From Streptomyces antibioticus (GTDB lineage Bacteria; Actinomycetota; Actinomycetes; Streptomycetales; Streptomycetaceae), in contig NZ_KQ948431.1 in assembly GCF_001514065.1 (NCBI RefSeq), forward strand, positions 387,434 to 451,433: DNA of 64,000 nucleotides, given 5' to 3'. Numbering within the stretch: the first letter of the stretch is position 1; each line of letters begins with the position of its first letter. Under the pieces are notes generated by a model that saw nothing but the letters and a program-made list of their open reading frames with translations, was not told where the DNA came from and searched no databases. Made by a program: the position numbers and the translations under genes. Shown piece after piece: positions 26,469-34,598 of this stretch.

Positions 26469-26503
26469 CCCGGCCCCGCCCCCTCGCGAGCGGCAGGGCC
26501 GGG
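26469..26503. terminator. Hairpin between the GH51 gene and lacI
   Basis: CCCGGCCC (26469-26476) pairs with GGGCCGGG (26496-26503), 8 bp of pure G/C with a 19-nt loop. It sits 8 bp after the arabinofuranosidase stop and would end or attenuate that transcript before lacI. Confidence 0.55.
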
Positions 26504-26510
26504 GCGCGGG

Positions 26511-28007
26511 TCAGGCCAGCGGGGCCCGGACGGTGACGAAGGAGTGGGGCGGCAGGGTCAGTTCGAGCCCCCGGTCGGTGGCCTTCAGGTCGTCGAAGGC
26601 ACGCGGGGCGACCGTCTCCGCCGCGCCGGGGGCGTTGTGGTCCTGGAGCCGGTCGGCGGTGAGGATACGGGCGGTCGTCCTGCCGAGGCTGCCGCCGCGC
26701 AGGTCGAGCGTCACCCGGGCCGGCTCCGCCGCGTCGAGGTTGGACAGCGAGATGAGGACCGTGCCGTCCTTGACGCTGGCGGACGCGGACAGGCGTTCCG
26801 GTTCCGGGTCCTCGCCCCGCAGATGGACGGTGAGCGAACTGGCGTCCTGGTGACCCTTGTTCATCTCGAAGACGTGGTAGGTCGGGGTCAGCACCAGGCT
26901 GTCGCCGTCGGTGAGGATCATCGCCTGGAGGACGTTGACGGTCTGCGCGATGTTGGCCATGCGCAACCGCGCGGCGTGCTTGTGGAAGATGTCGAAGTGG
27001 AGGCTGGCGACCAGTGCGTCCCGCAGGGTGTTCTGCTGGAACAGGAACCCGGGGTTGGTGCCCGGCTCCACGTCCCACCAGGTGCCCCACTCGTCCAGCA
27101 CCAGACCCACCGTGCGGCCGGGATCGTAGACGTCCATGACGGTGGAGTGGCCGGTGAGGATGCGGTCGATCTTCCGGGCCGCCGCCATCGTGCGGTAGTA
27201 GTCGTCGGTGTCGAAGTCGGTGGCGCTGCCCTTGGCCTCCCAGGGGCCGGCGAGCGTGTAGTAGTGCACGGACAGGGCCTGGAAGAAGTTCTTCGGGGTG
27301 GCCTCGCAGCCGAAGCAGCTGATCTGCTGCATCAGCGTCTCGGTCCATTGGTAGTCGGCGTCCTGGGCGCCCGAGGCGATCCGGTACAGCTTGTTGTCGC
27401 CGTGGTCACGGCAGTACGTGGCGTACTGGCGGGCCAGGTCGGCGGAGTACTCGGCGCGCATGTTGCCGCCGCAGCCCCAGGTCTCGTTGCCGATGCCCCA
27501 GAACTTCACCCGCCACGGCTCGTCCCGCCCGTTGGCCTTGCGCAGCCGCACCATGGGGCTGTCGCCGTCGCGGGTGAGGTACTCGACCCACTCGCTCATC
27601 TCCTGCACGGTGCCCGAGCCGACGTTGCCGTTGATGTACGGCTCGGCGCCCAGGAGTTCGCACAGGGCCATGAACTCGTGGGTGCCGAAGTGGTTGTTCT
27701 CCTCGACGTTGCCCCAGTGCGTGTTGACCATCCGGGGCCGCTGCTCGCGCGGGCCGATGCCGTCCTTCCAGTGGTACTCGTCGGCGAAACACCCGCCCGG
27801 CCAGCGCAGGTTGGGGATGTTCAGGGCGCGCAGGGCCTCGACGACGTCCAGACGGATACCGCCCTCGTTGGGGATGGGCGACTCCTCGCCGACCCAGAAG
27901 CCGCCGTAGATGCAGCGGCCGAGATGCTCGGCGAAGTGACCGTAGAGATGCCGGCTGATCGTTGGACCCGCGAGGTCGAGGTTGATGACGGCAGTGGTGT
28001 CTGACAC
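26511..28007 (-). CDS. Alpha-L-arabinofuranosidase, GH51
   Basis: A 498-residue GH51 retaining arabinofuranosidase. Family landmarks: [21 protein letters not shown] at the N-terminus, [14 protein letters not shown], acid/base Glu in [14 protein letters not shown], nucleophile Glu in [10 protein letters not shown], and a C-terminal beta-sandwich ending [13 protein letters not shown]. No signal peptide, so it acts in the cytoplasm on imported arabino-oligosaccharides, as is usual for GH51. It is preceded by a LacI-type operator and followed by the lacI gene. No transporter gene lies nearby. Confidence 0.95.
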   Translation of the reverse strand: MSDTTAVINLDLAGPTISRHLYGHFAEHLGRCIYGGFWVGEESPIPNEGGIRLDVVEALRALNIPNLRWPGGCFADEYHWKDGIGPREQRPRMVNTHWGNVEENNHFGTHEFMALCELLGAEPYINGNVGSGTVQEMSEWVEYLTRDGDSPMVRLRKANGRDEPWRVKFWGIGNETWGCGGNMRAEYSADLARQYATYCRDHGDNKLYRIASGAQDADYQWTETLMQQISCFGCEATPKNFFQALSVHYYTLAGPWEAKGSATDFDTDDYYRTMAAARKIDRILTGHSTVMDVYDPGRTVGLVLDEWGTWWDVEPGTNPGFLFQQNTLRDALVASLHFDIFHKHAARLRMANIAQTVNVLQAMILTDGDSLVLTPTYHVFEMNKGHQDASSLTVHLRGEDPEPERLSASASVKDGTVLISLSNLDAAEPARVTLDLRGGSLGRTTARILTADRLQDHNAPGAAETVAPRAFDDLKATDRGLELTLPPHSFVTVRAPLA

Positions 28008-28032
28008 GAGATGCGCTCCATGACTCGGCCGT

Positions 28033-28046
28033 GTTTATCGTTAAAC
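28033..28046. promoter_or_regulatory. LacI-type operator upstream of the GH51 gene
   Basis: GTTTA-TCGT-TAAAC: perfect 5-bp arms about a CpG-containing centre, the typical form of a LacI-family operator. It lies 26-39 bp upstream of the GH51 start, so bound repressor would block the promoter. The adjacent lacI gene is the obvious cognate. Confidence 0.7.
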
Positions 28047-28193
28047 TCGCCTATCTGTGCGAGCTGAGTCAAGAGGGCGGTGGCCTACTGATCGCCGGTC
28101 CGGGACGGACCGAACCGCTCGCCGCGCGCCCCGGCGGACACGTGGCTAGCGTGAGAATCCGGACCACCCACCGCACCGGAGAGGGCCGCAGTC

Positions 28194-28988
28194 ATGGCCG
28201 TACAACCAGAGGGAACCCCCTGTTGGGTCGACGCGATGTTCAGTGACGTGGAGGGCGCGAAGGCCTTCTACGGCGATGTCCTCGGCTGGACCTTCGGCGA
28301 GTCGTCGTCGGAGTACGGCAACTACACACAGGCCTACGCGGACGGCAAGGCCGTCGCCGCCGTCGTGCCGCCCATGCCTGGGCAGGAGGGCCAGTCGCAG
28401 TGGTGCCTGTACTTCGCGAGCCCGGACGCGGCGGCGACCGCGGCCAAGATCCGTGACAACGGCGGCGAGGTCCTGATGGAGCCCATGGCGGTCGGCGACT
28501 TCGGCACGATGTGCCTGGGCCGCGACCCGGGCGGCGCCGTCTTCGGCGTCTGGCAGGCCGGTGTCCACGAGGGCTTCGAGGCCGTCGGCACCCCCGGCGC
28601 GTACGCCTGGGCGGAGATCTTCACGCGCGAGCCCGAGAAGGTGGACGCGTTCTTCCCCGCCGTCTTCCCGTACTCCAGGAAGCGGATGGAGGACGACTCG
28701 ATGGACTTCGGCATGTTCGACGTCGGTGAGAACACGGTTCTCGGCCGGATGAAGATGACGGACGAGTTCCCGCCCGAGGTCCCCGCGTACATCAACGTCT
28801 ACTTCGCCGTCGCCGACTGCGACGACGCCGTCGCCAAGGCCACCAAGCTCGGCGGCACCCTGCGCTTCGGCCCGATGGACAGCCCCTTCGGCCGGTTCGC
28901 CGCCCTCAGCGACCCGCAGGGCGCGAACTTCTCGGTGATCGACATGTCGACGACCCAGGGCGAGATGCCGAAGATCAGCGAGGTCTGA
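28194..28988 (+). CDS. VOC-family protein with two glyoxalase-like domains
   Basis: A 264-residue protein made of two tandem vicinal-oxygen-chelate modules: residues 1-125 (GTPCWVDAMFSDVEGAKAFYGDVLGW) and 135-264 (YAWAEIFTREPEKVDAFFPAVF). The same two-module layout occurs in CFP30B/YwfI-type Streptomyces proteins annotated as glyoxalase or hydroxylase. Metal ligands are only partly conserved. Cytoplasmic. Function not assigned. It is 37 bp ahead of the RNase H gene on the same strand and divergent from the GH51 gene. Confidence 0.88.
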   Translation: MAVQPEGTPCWVDAMFSDVEGAKAFYGDVLGWTFGESSSEYGNYTQAYADGKAVAAVVPPMPGQEGQSQWCLYFASPDAAATAAKIRDNGGEVLMEPMAVGDFGTMCLGRDPGGAVFGVWQAGVHEGFEAVGTPGAYAWAEIFTREPEKVDAFFPAVFPYSRKRMEDDSMDFGMFDVGENTVLGRMKMTDEFPPEVPAYINVYFAVADCDDAVAKATKLGGTLRFGPMDSPFGRFAALSDPQGANFSVIDMSTTQGEMPKISEV

Positions 28989-29025
28989 GATCAGGCCGTG
29001 GTCCAGCCGTGGCATGATCGGTCGC

Positions 29026-29712
29026 ATGCGTGAACGTGTGGTGGCCGCGTGCGACGGTGCATCGAAGGGAAATCCCGGACCGGCCGGCTGGGCCTGGGTC
29101 GTCGCCGACGAGGCGGAGACCCCGGCCCGCTGGGAGGCGGGGCCGCTCGGCAGGGCCACCAACAACGTCGCGGAACTGACCGCGCTGGAAAGCCTGTTGA
29201 CCGCCGTCGCCCCGGACGTGCCGCTGGAGATCCGGATGGACTCCCAGTACGCCATGAAGGCCGTCACCACCTGGCTGCCCGGCTGGAAGCGCAACGGCTG
29301 GAAAACGGCCGCGGGCAAGCCGGTCGCCAACCAGGAACTGGTCGTCCGCATCGACGAACTCCTCGACGGCCGCACGGTCGACTTCCGCTACGTCCCCGCC
29401 CATCAGGTCGACGGCGACCGCCTCAACGACTTCGCGGACCGCGCCGCCAGCCAGGCCGCCACGGTCCAGGAACCCGCGGGCAGCGACCAGGGTTCCCCCG
29501 AGCCGCCGCCCTCCCCGGACACCCCGAAGACCTCCCGCCCCGCCAAGGCCAAGTCTCCCCGGCGAAACGGCGGTTCGGCCTCCTCGTCCCGCACGATCAA
29601 GGCGAAGTTCCCCGGCCGCTGCATGTGCGGCCGCCCTTACGCGGCGGGCGCGGACATCGCCAAGAACGACCAGGGCTGGGGCCACCCGGAGTGCCGTACG
29701 GCAGGGGCCTGA
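29026..29712 (+). CDS. Ribonuclease HI with C-terminal metal-binding tail
   Basis: A 228-residue protein. Residues 1-140 are an RNase H type 1 fold with the four catalytic acids: Asp in CDGASKGNPG, Glu in NNVAELTA, Asp in MDSQYAM and Asp in RLNDFAD. The basic handle WKRNGWKTAAGKPVANQEL is also present. A disordered Ser/Pro/Lys linker (about 150-190) leads to a compact tail with FPGRCMCGRPYAAGADI and GHPECRT: two Cys, then His and Cys, a plausible zinc site absent from ordinary RNase HI. It would cleave RNA in RNA-DNA hybrids. Start ATG 29026 was chosen over ATG 29014. Confidence 0.9.
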   Translation: MRERVVAACDGASKGNPGPAGWAWVVADEAETPARWEAGPLGRATNNVAELTALESLLTAVAPDVPLEIRMDSQYAMKAVTTWLPGWKRNGWKTAAGKPVANQELVVRIDELLDGRTVDFRYVPAHQVDGDRLNDFADRAASQAATVQEPAGSDQGSPEPPPSPDTPKTSRPAKAKSPRRNGGSASSSRTIKAKFPGRCMCGRPYAAGADIAKNDQGWGHPECRTAGA

Positions 29713-29722
29713 TCAGCCGGCC

Positions 29723-30547
29723 TCAGTCCGTGTCGAAGGTGTAGTGCGCTCGGTGGTCCAGCAGATCCGCCGGGCGCACGTCGTTCCAGGGCTTCATCGT
29801 CTCGCCCAGGTCGACCACGTCCGGCGTCCCGGCGGCCGGCAGATACCCCGAGTCGGGGTGCCGGCGCTGCCACTGGGCCCACAGCTTGTCGACGTAGGCG
29901 TGGTGCAGCCAGAACACCGGGTCGTTGGGGGAGACCCCGGTCGCCATCTGGCCGCCGACCCAGACATGGACCCGGTTGTGCAGATTGACCCCGCGCCAGC
30001 CCTCCAGATGGTTGCGGAAGCCGTCCGACGCGCTGTTCCAGGGCGCCATGTCGTACGTCGCCATCGCCAGCACCGAGTCGACCTCCGCCCGGGTCGGCAG
30101 CTCGCGCACGGCGGTGCCGAGCGAGCGGCGCAGGAACGTACGGCCGTCCACCCGCACCGATATGGGCCAGTTGCCCGCCGAGGCGGCGAAGGGCCCGTCC
30201 ATCACCTGGCCGTCCCGACTCCGCCCGGTGCCGCCGAGGAAGTCCGGCGCCCACAGCGAGGCGCGCGGGGAGCGGTCGGCCGACCAGTCCCAGTACGGCA
30301 GCGCCACGGACGCGTCCACCGACTGAAGTGCCCGCTCGAACTCCAGCAGGTATCTGCGGTGCCAGGGCAGGAACGACGGTGAACGGTGGCCCGTGCGCTC
30401 GCTGCTGTCGGTGTCGGACATGATGAACGCGTTGTGCGTGCTGACGAAGGCGTCGTAGCGGCCGCTGCGCTTCAGCTCCAGGACGGCGGCGACGAACCGC
30501 CGCTTCTCGTCGGCGGTCAGGATCGCCTGGTTCTTGCGGACGGTCAT
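29723..30547 (-). CDS. melC2: Tyrosinase (MelC2)
   Basis: A 274-residue type-3 copper monophenol monooxygenase that makes melanin precursors from tyrosine. CuA histidines lie in YDAFVSTHNAF and FLPWHRRYLLEFE; CuB histidines in NLHNRVHVWVGG and DPVFWLHHAYVDKLWAQWQ. There is no signal peptide; export and copper loading need the partner MelC1 encoded 31 bp upstream. Typical length for Streptomyces MelC2. Operon with melC1. Confidence 0.97.
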   Translation of the reverse strand: MTVRKNQAILTADEKRRFVAAVLELKRSGRYDAFVSTHNAFIMSDTDSSERTGHRSPSFLPWHRRYLLEFERALQSVDASVALPYWDWSADRSPRASLWAPDFLGGTGRSRDGQVMDGPFAASAGNWPISVRVDGRTFLRRSLGTAVRELPTRAEVDSVLAMATYDMAPWNSASDGFRNHLEGWRGVNLHNRVHVWVGGQMATGVSPNDPVFWLHHAYVDKLWAQWQRRHPDSGYLPAAGTPDVVDLGETMKPWNDVRPADLLDHRAHYTFDTD

Positions 30548-30578
30548 GTGCGGTGCTCCAAAACGGGTACGGAGAAGG

Positions 30579-30929
30579 TCAGTTGGCCGGGAACGGGAGA
30601 AGCTGCGCGCCCTGCAGCTCGTCGACCGCGGCGCGTGCGGCGGCCTTCGGAGTCGGCACCGGGTCGTAGTGGCTGACGACGCTGATCCAGCTGCCGTCGG
30701 CGTTGCGCATCACGTGCAGTTCCACCCCGTCGATGAACACGGCGTATCCGGCGCCGTGGTGGTGACCGCCTCCTGAGGCCGGCCGGCCCTGTATCCGGCG
30801 GCCCTTGTAGACCTCGTCGAAGGTGTCGGGCGAGTGGTGGTCATGGGCGGAGGCCTGCGGGGCGACCGCGACCGTGGCGGCGACGGCGGCCGCGGCGGCG
30901 AGGGCGTGACGCCGGGTCAGTTCGGGCAC
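30579..30929 (-). CDS. melC1: Tyrosinase copper chaperone / secretion partner (MelC1)
   Basis: A 116-residue caddie protein. It carries a Tat-type signal ([19 protein letters not shown], ending QASA), a His-rich stretch ([19 protein letters not shown] and [16 protein letters not shown]), and the hallmark [21 protein letters not shown]. It delivers copper to apotyrosinase and carries it through the Tat pathway. First gene of the melC operon. Confidence 0.95.
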   Translation of the reverse strand: MPELTRRHALAAAAAVAATVAVAPQASAHDHHSPDTFDEVYKGRRIQGRPASGGGHHHGAGYAVFIDGVELHVMRNADGSWISVVSHYDPVPTPKAAARAAVDELQGAQLLPFPAN

Positions 30930-31241
30930 GGGGTCGGTCCTTTCGGGTGTGCGTCGGGTGACCCCGTATGCCTATCGGTGCCGAAGAGGCATCTGCGACC
31001 GGTTGGCTCCGATCCGGACAATTCCTAATATCTGGTGCAACTTTGAACGAAGATGATCTTGCTGTGCGGCGCGAGGGCGATGCCCCGGAAGAGGAAATTC
31101 CGCCGCGCGCACCCCGTCCCGAGCATGATCTTTTCTGTGGCGACACCCCGCCGGTGACCTGCCTCACCCGCGGAAGCTGACGCAAAGCCCTGCTACCCTG
31201 CGTCGTCAAATGACCGCTCTGAGTGATTACCAGGGGTGCGC
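30930..31241. promoter_or_regulatory. Divergent intergenic region upstream of melC1, 312 bp
   Basis: Contains the promoters of melC (leftward) and of the FAD monooxygenase (rightward). A markedly AT-rich core spans about 31016-31060, with two copies of ATGATCTT (about 31052 and 31133), the first inside the palindrome AAGATGATCTT. A TACCCT -10-like box lies near 31194. No convincing gene; a 70-codon open frame here lacks coding features. Confidence 0.45.
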
Positions 31242-32456
31242 GTGAAGGTCGCCTGTGTCGGAGGCGGGCCCGCCGGCCTGTATCTGTCGATCCTGCTCAA
31301 ACTGCAGGACCCGTCCCACGACATCACCGTCTACGAACGCAACCCGGAGGGTTCGACGTACGGCTGGGGCGTCACCTACTGGCGCGGACTGCTCGACAAG
31401 CTGCACGCGCACGACCCCGAGTCGGCCCGTGCCGTCGAGGAGCACTCCGTCCGCTGGAACCACGGCGTCGCCCATGTCCGGGACCTCGCGACCCGCCAGG
31501 ACGGCGACGAGGGCCACGGCATCGGCCGCCACCGCCTCCTGGAACTCCTCGCCGCCCGCGCCCGCTCGCTCGACGTCCGTCTGGAGTTCGAGCACGGCAT
31601 CACCGCCGAGAACCTTCCCGACGCCGACCTGGTCGTGGCGGGCGACGGAGTCCACAGCGCGCTGCGGACCGCGCACGCCGAGCACTTCGGCACCGAGGTC
31701 AGGGCGGGCCGCAACCACTACATCTGGCTCGGCACCACCAAGGTCTTCGACGCCTTCACCTTCGCCTTCGTCGAGACCGACCACGGCTGGATCTGGTGCT
31801 ACGGCTACGGCTTCGGCCCCGACCGCAGCACCTGCGTCATCGAATGCGCCCCCGAGACCTGGACCGGCCTCGGCCTCGACGGGGCCGACGAGGGCGAGGG
31901 CCTGGCCCTGCTGGAGAAGCTCTTCGCCGGCATCCTGGACGGTCACTCCCTCATCGGCCGCTCCTCGGCCGACGGCAGCGCCCAGTGGCTCAACTTCCGC
32001 ACCCTGACCAACCGCACCTGGTCGCACGGCAACCTCGTCCTGATGGGCGACGCCGCCCACACCACCCACTACTCCATCGGCGCCGGGACGACCCTCGCCC
32101 TGGAGGACGCCATGGCGCTGGCGGAGGCACTGCGCGAGCACACCGGGCTCCCCGCGGCCCTCACCCGGTACGAGCGGCAGCGCAAGGCGGAACTCCTCTC
32201 CGTCCAGAGTGCCGCCCGCTACAGCGCCCAGTGGTACGAGAACCTGCCGCGCTACATCGGCCTGCCCCCGCAGCAGATGTTCGCCCTGCTCGGCCAGCGC
32301 CACTCCCCGCTGCTGCCGTACGTCCCGCCCCAGCTGTACTACCGGATCGACCGGGCCGCCGGTCAGCTGGAGGTGCTGCGCCGCTTCAAGCGCTGGCTGG
32401 GACCGAAGATCGCGCGGAACGTGCACGCGCGGGCGCTGGAGTCCCGCAAGGACTGA
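31242..32456 (+). CDS. FAD-dependent aromatic monooxygenase
   Basis: A 404-residue group A flavin monooxygenase. N-terminal Rossmann motif CVGGGPAGLYLSILLK, the DG motif region (VVAGDGVHSALR), and the FAD-ribityl motif LMGDAAHTTHYSIGAGTTLALEDA. It resembles the flavoprotein half of salicylyl-CoA/anthraniloyl-CoA hydroxylases, but the second (fused) reductase domain is absent. GTG at 31242 is favoured because AGGGG lies five or six bases upstream; GTG at 31236 adds two codons. Likely a ring hydroxylase. Substrate unknown. Confidence 0.88.
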   Translation: MKVACVGGGPAGLYLSILLKLQDPSHDITVYERNPEGSTYGWGVTYWRGLLDKLHAHDPESARAVEEHSVRWNHGVAHVRDLATRQDGDEGHGIGRHRLLELLAARARSLDVRLEFEHGITAENLPDADLVVAGDGVHSALRTAHAEHFGTEVRAGRNHYIWLGTTKVFDAFTFAFVETDHGWIWCYGYGFGPDRSTCVIECAPETWTGLGLDGADEGEGLALLEKLFAGILDGHSLIGRSSADGSAQWLNFRTLTNRTWSHGNLVLMGDAAHTTHYSIGAGTTLALEDAMALAEALREHTGLPAALTRYERQRKAELLSVQSAARYSAQWYENLPRYIGLPPQQMFALLGQRHSPLLPYVPPQLYYRIDRAAGQLEVLRRFKRWLGPKIARNVHARALESRKD

Positions 32457-32478
32457 GTGATCGTCGGGTTACCCACTA

Positions 32479-32520
32479 GGTGAATGGCTATTCACCAGCT
32501 ATGGTGAATAGCCATTCACC
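32479..32520. promoter_or_regulatory. Nested palindromic operator for the MFS-TetR operon
   Basis: Two 18-bp palindromes, GGTGAATGGCTATTCACC (32479-32496) and GGTGAATAGCCATTCACC (32503-32520), are exact reverse complements of each other around AGCTAT. So the whole 42 bp is one perfect inverted repeat built from two GGTGAAT-N4-ATTCACC sites. It lies 28 bp before the MFS start and is a two-dimer TetR site. Confidence 0.8.
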
Positions 32521-32547
32521 GCTTTTTCATGTTCCGCTGGAGTGCCG

Positions 32548-34002
32548 ATGGACGCACCCGCCCCGATACCCCGCCCGTTCCGGGACCGGCTGACGGTCCC
32601 GGTGCTGGCCTACGGCGGCATCCTCATGGCCGTCATGCAGACCGTGGTCGTCCCGCTGCTGCCGGACCTGCCGCGGCTGACCGGTGCCTCGCCCGGCACC
32701 GTCTCCTGGATGGTCACCGCGACCCTGCTGGCCGGCGCCGTCCTCACCCCGGTCCTCGGCCGGGCCGGGGACATGTACGGCAAGCGCCGGGTCCTCATGG
32801 CGGCCCTCGCCCTGATGACCGTCGGCTCCGTGCTGTGCGCCCTGTCCTCCGACATCCGGGTGCTCATCGCCGCCCGCGCCCTGTCCGGCGCCGCTTCCGC
32901 CGTCGTACCGCTGGCCATCAGCATCCTGCGTGACGAACTCCCACCGGAGCGGCGGGGGCACGCCGTCGCGCTGATGAGCTCGACCGTCGGCATCGGCGCG
33001 GCGCTGGGGCTGCCGCTCGCGGCGGTGATCGTGCAGTACGCGAACTGGCACGCCATGTTCTGGGTGACCGCCGTCCTCGGTGCCGTGGGCGTGGGCTCGG
33101 TGTGGTGGGCGGTGCGGGAGTCGCCGGTGCGGGAGCCGGGCCGGTTCGACGTGCCGGGCACGCTGGGGCTGGCCACCGGCCTGGTGTGTCTGCTGCTCGG
33201 GGTGTCGCAGGGCGGGCAGTGGGGGTGGGGGAGCGGGCGGATCGTCGGCCTGTTCGCCGCCTCCGTCGCCGTCCTGGCCTTCTGGTGGTGGCAGCAGCTG
33301 CGGGCCGAACGGCCGCTGGTCGACCTGCGGTTGGTGTCCCGGCCCCGGGTCGGGCTGTCGCACGTGGCAGCACTGCTGACTGGGTTCGCGTTCTACGCCA
33401 ACTCGCTCGTCACGGCCCAGCTGGTGCAGGCGCCCGAGGCCACCGGGTACGGGCTCGGCCTGTCGATCGTGCAGACCGGTCTGGTGCTGCTGCCGGGCGG
33501 CTTCATCATGCTGCTGTTCTCGCCCCTCTCCGCGAGGATCTCGGCGGCCCGCGGCCCGCGCGTCACCCTGGCCCTGGGGGCCGCGGTGATCGCGGCGGGG
33601 TACGCGGTGCGGATCGCCGACAGCCGCGACCTGTGGATGATCATGGTGGGCGCGGCGGTCGTGGGCACCGGCACCACCCTGGCGTACTCGGCGCTGCCGA
33701 CGCTGATCCTGCACGCCGTCCCGGCCGGACAGACCGCGTCCGCGAACGGCGTCAACGTCCTCATGCGCACGATCGGCCAGGCGGTGTCGAGCGCCGCCGT
33801 GGCCGCGGTGCTGGTCCGGCACACCAGCCCGGTGGGCGGACTCCCGGTGCCCACCCTGGACGGCTATCTGCTGGCCTTCGGCATCGCCGGCGCGATCGCC
33901 CTGGCGGGCAGTGCCGTCGCGCTCTGCATCCCCGGCGATCCCGGGACGGGCGGGACGCGGCGGGCCCGGGGGCCCCGGAAGGAGGTGATGGAGGGAGCAT
34001 GA
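32548..34002 (+). CDS. MFS drug/metabolite exporter (DHA2-like)
   Basis: A 484-residue major facilitator with about 14 membrane helices, matching the DHA2 (14-TMS) drug:H+ antiporters. Loop 2-3 motif GRAGDMYGKRRVLMAAL, motif B-like region RALSGAASAVVPLAISILRDELPPERRGHAVALMSS, motif C ALGLPLAAVIV. Start at ATG 32548 with GGAG upstream. The stop overlaps the tetR start (ATGA), so regulator and pump are translationally coupled under the palindromic operator. The natural substrate is not predictable. Confidence 0.94.
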   Translation: MDAPAPIPRPFRDRLTVPVLAYGGILMAVMQTVVVPLLPDLPRLTGASPGTVSWMVTATLLAGAVLTPVLGRAGDMYGKRRVLMAALALMTVGSVLCALSSDIRVLIAARALSGAASAVVPLAISILRDELPPERRGHAVALMSSTVGIGAALGLPLAAVIVQYANWHAMFWVTAVLGAVGVGSVWWAVRESPVREPGRFDVPGTLGLATGLVCLLLGVSQGGQWGWGSGRIVGLFAASVAVLAFWWWQQLRAERPLVDLRLVSRPRVGLSHVAALLTGFAFYANSLVTAQLVQAPEATGYGLGLSIVQTGLVLLPGGFIMLLFSPLSARISAARGPRVTLALGAAVIAAGYAVRIADSRDLWMIMVGAAVVGTGTTLAYSALPTLILHAVPAGQTASANGVNVLMRTIGQAVSSAAVAAVLVRHTSPVGGLPVPTLDGYLLAFGIAGAIALAGSAVALCIPGDPGTGGTRRARGPRKEVMEGA

Positions 34003-34598
34003 GAACTGTGAGCACTCCACCCACCGCCTCCGACGCGGCCCCCGCGCGCCGGGACGCCGAGGCCACCAAGGCGGCGATCCTCAAATCGGCCCGCTACCTC
34101 CTGGCCCGGCACGCCCACACCGACATCACTCTCAAGGACGTCGCCGAACGCGCCGGGGTCAGCCCGCCGTTGATCCTCAAGTATTTCGGCAACAAGGACA
34201 CCCTCTTCGCCCGTGTGATGTCCTTCGAGACCGACGCGGCGGCGTTGCTGGACGCCCCGCTGCCCGACCTGGGCCGGCACATGGTCCGGCACGTCCTGGA
34301 GAGCCAGAGCGAACGCGGCGCCGACCCCCTGCTGCGGATCGCGTTCGCGCCCCTGCACGGCGAGCAGGGCGACATCCTGCGCGCCAACTTCCGCACCCAG
34401 GTGACCGCACACCTCGCCGACCGCCTCACCGGCCCCGACGCCGGCCTGCGGGCCGAACTCGCCGTCGGCACCCTGCTGGGCCTGGGCGTCATGTACGGCA
34501 TAGCCCGCGGCCCGCACCTGAGGGCGAGCGCCATCGAGGACATCGTCGACCGCTACGCCCCTCTGGTGCAGGCCCAGTTGACGCCTCCCACGGGCTAG
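33999..34598 (+). CDS. TetR-family repressor of the MFS operon
   Basis: A 199-residue TetR regulator. N-terminal HTH AAILKSARYLLARHAHTDITLKDVAERAGVSPPLILKYFGNKDTLFARVM, then a helical ligand domain of about 130 residues. ATG 33999 overlaps the MFS stop and has GAGGGAGC upstream. The adjoining nested palindrome is its expected site, giving autoregulation together with the pump. The 3' end overlaps the convergent oxidase gene by 4 bp. Confidence 0.93.
   Translation: MRTVSTPPTASDAAPARRDAEATKAAILKSARYLLARHAHTDITLKDVAERAGVSPPLILKYFGNKDTLFARVMSFETDAAALLDAPLPDLGRHMVRHVLESQSERGADPLLRIAFAPLHGEQGDILRANFRTQVTAHLADRLTGPDAGLRAELAVGTLLGLGVMYGIARGPHLRASAIEDIVDRYAPLVQAQLTPPTG

Noticed and set aside
30968-31180. 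Small frame of 70 codons in the melC1 upstream gap
   Set aside because: No ribosome site, no recognisable similarity, and it lies in the promoter region.
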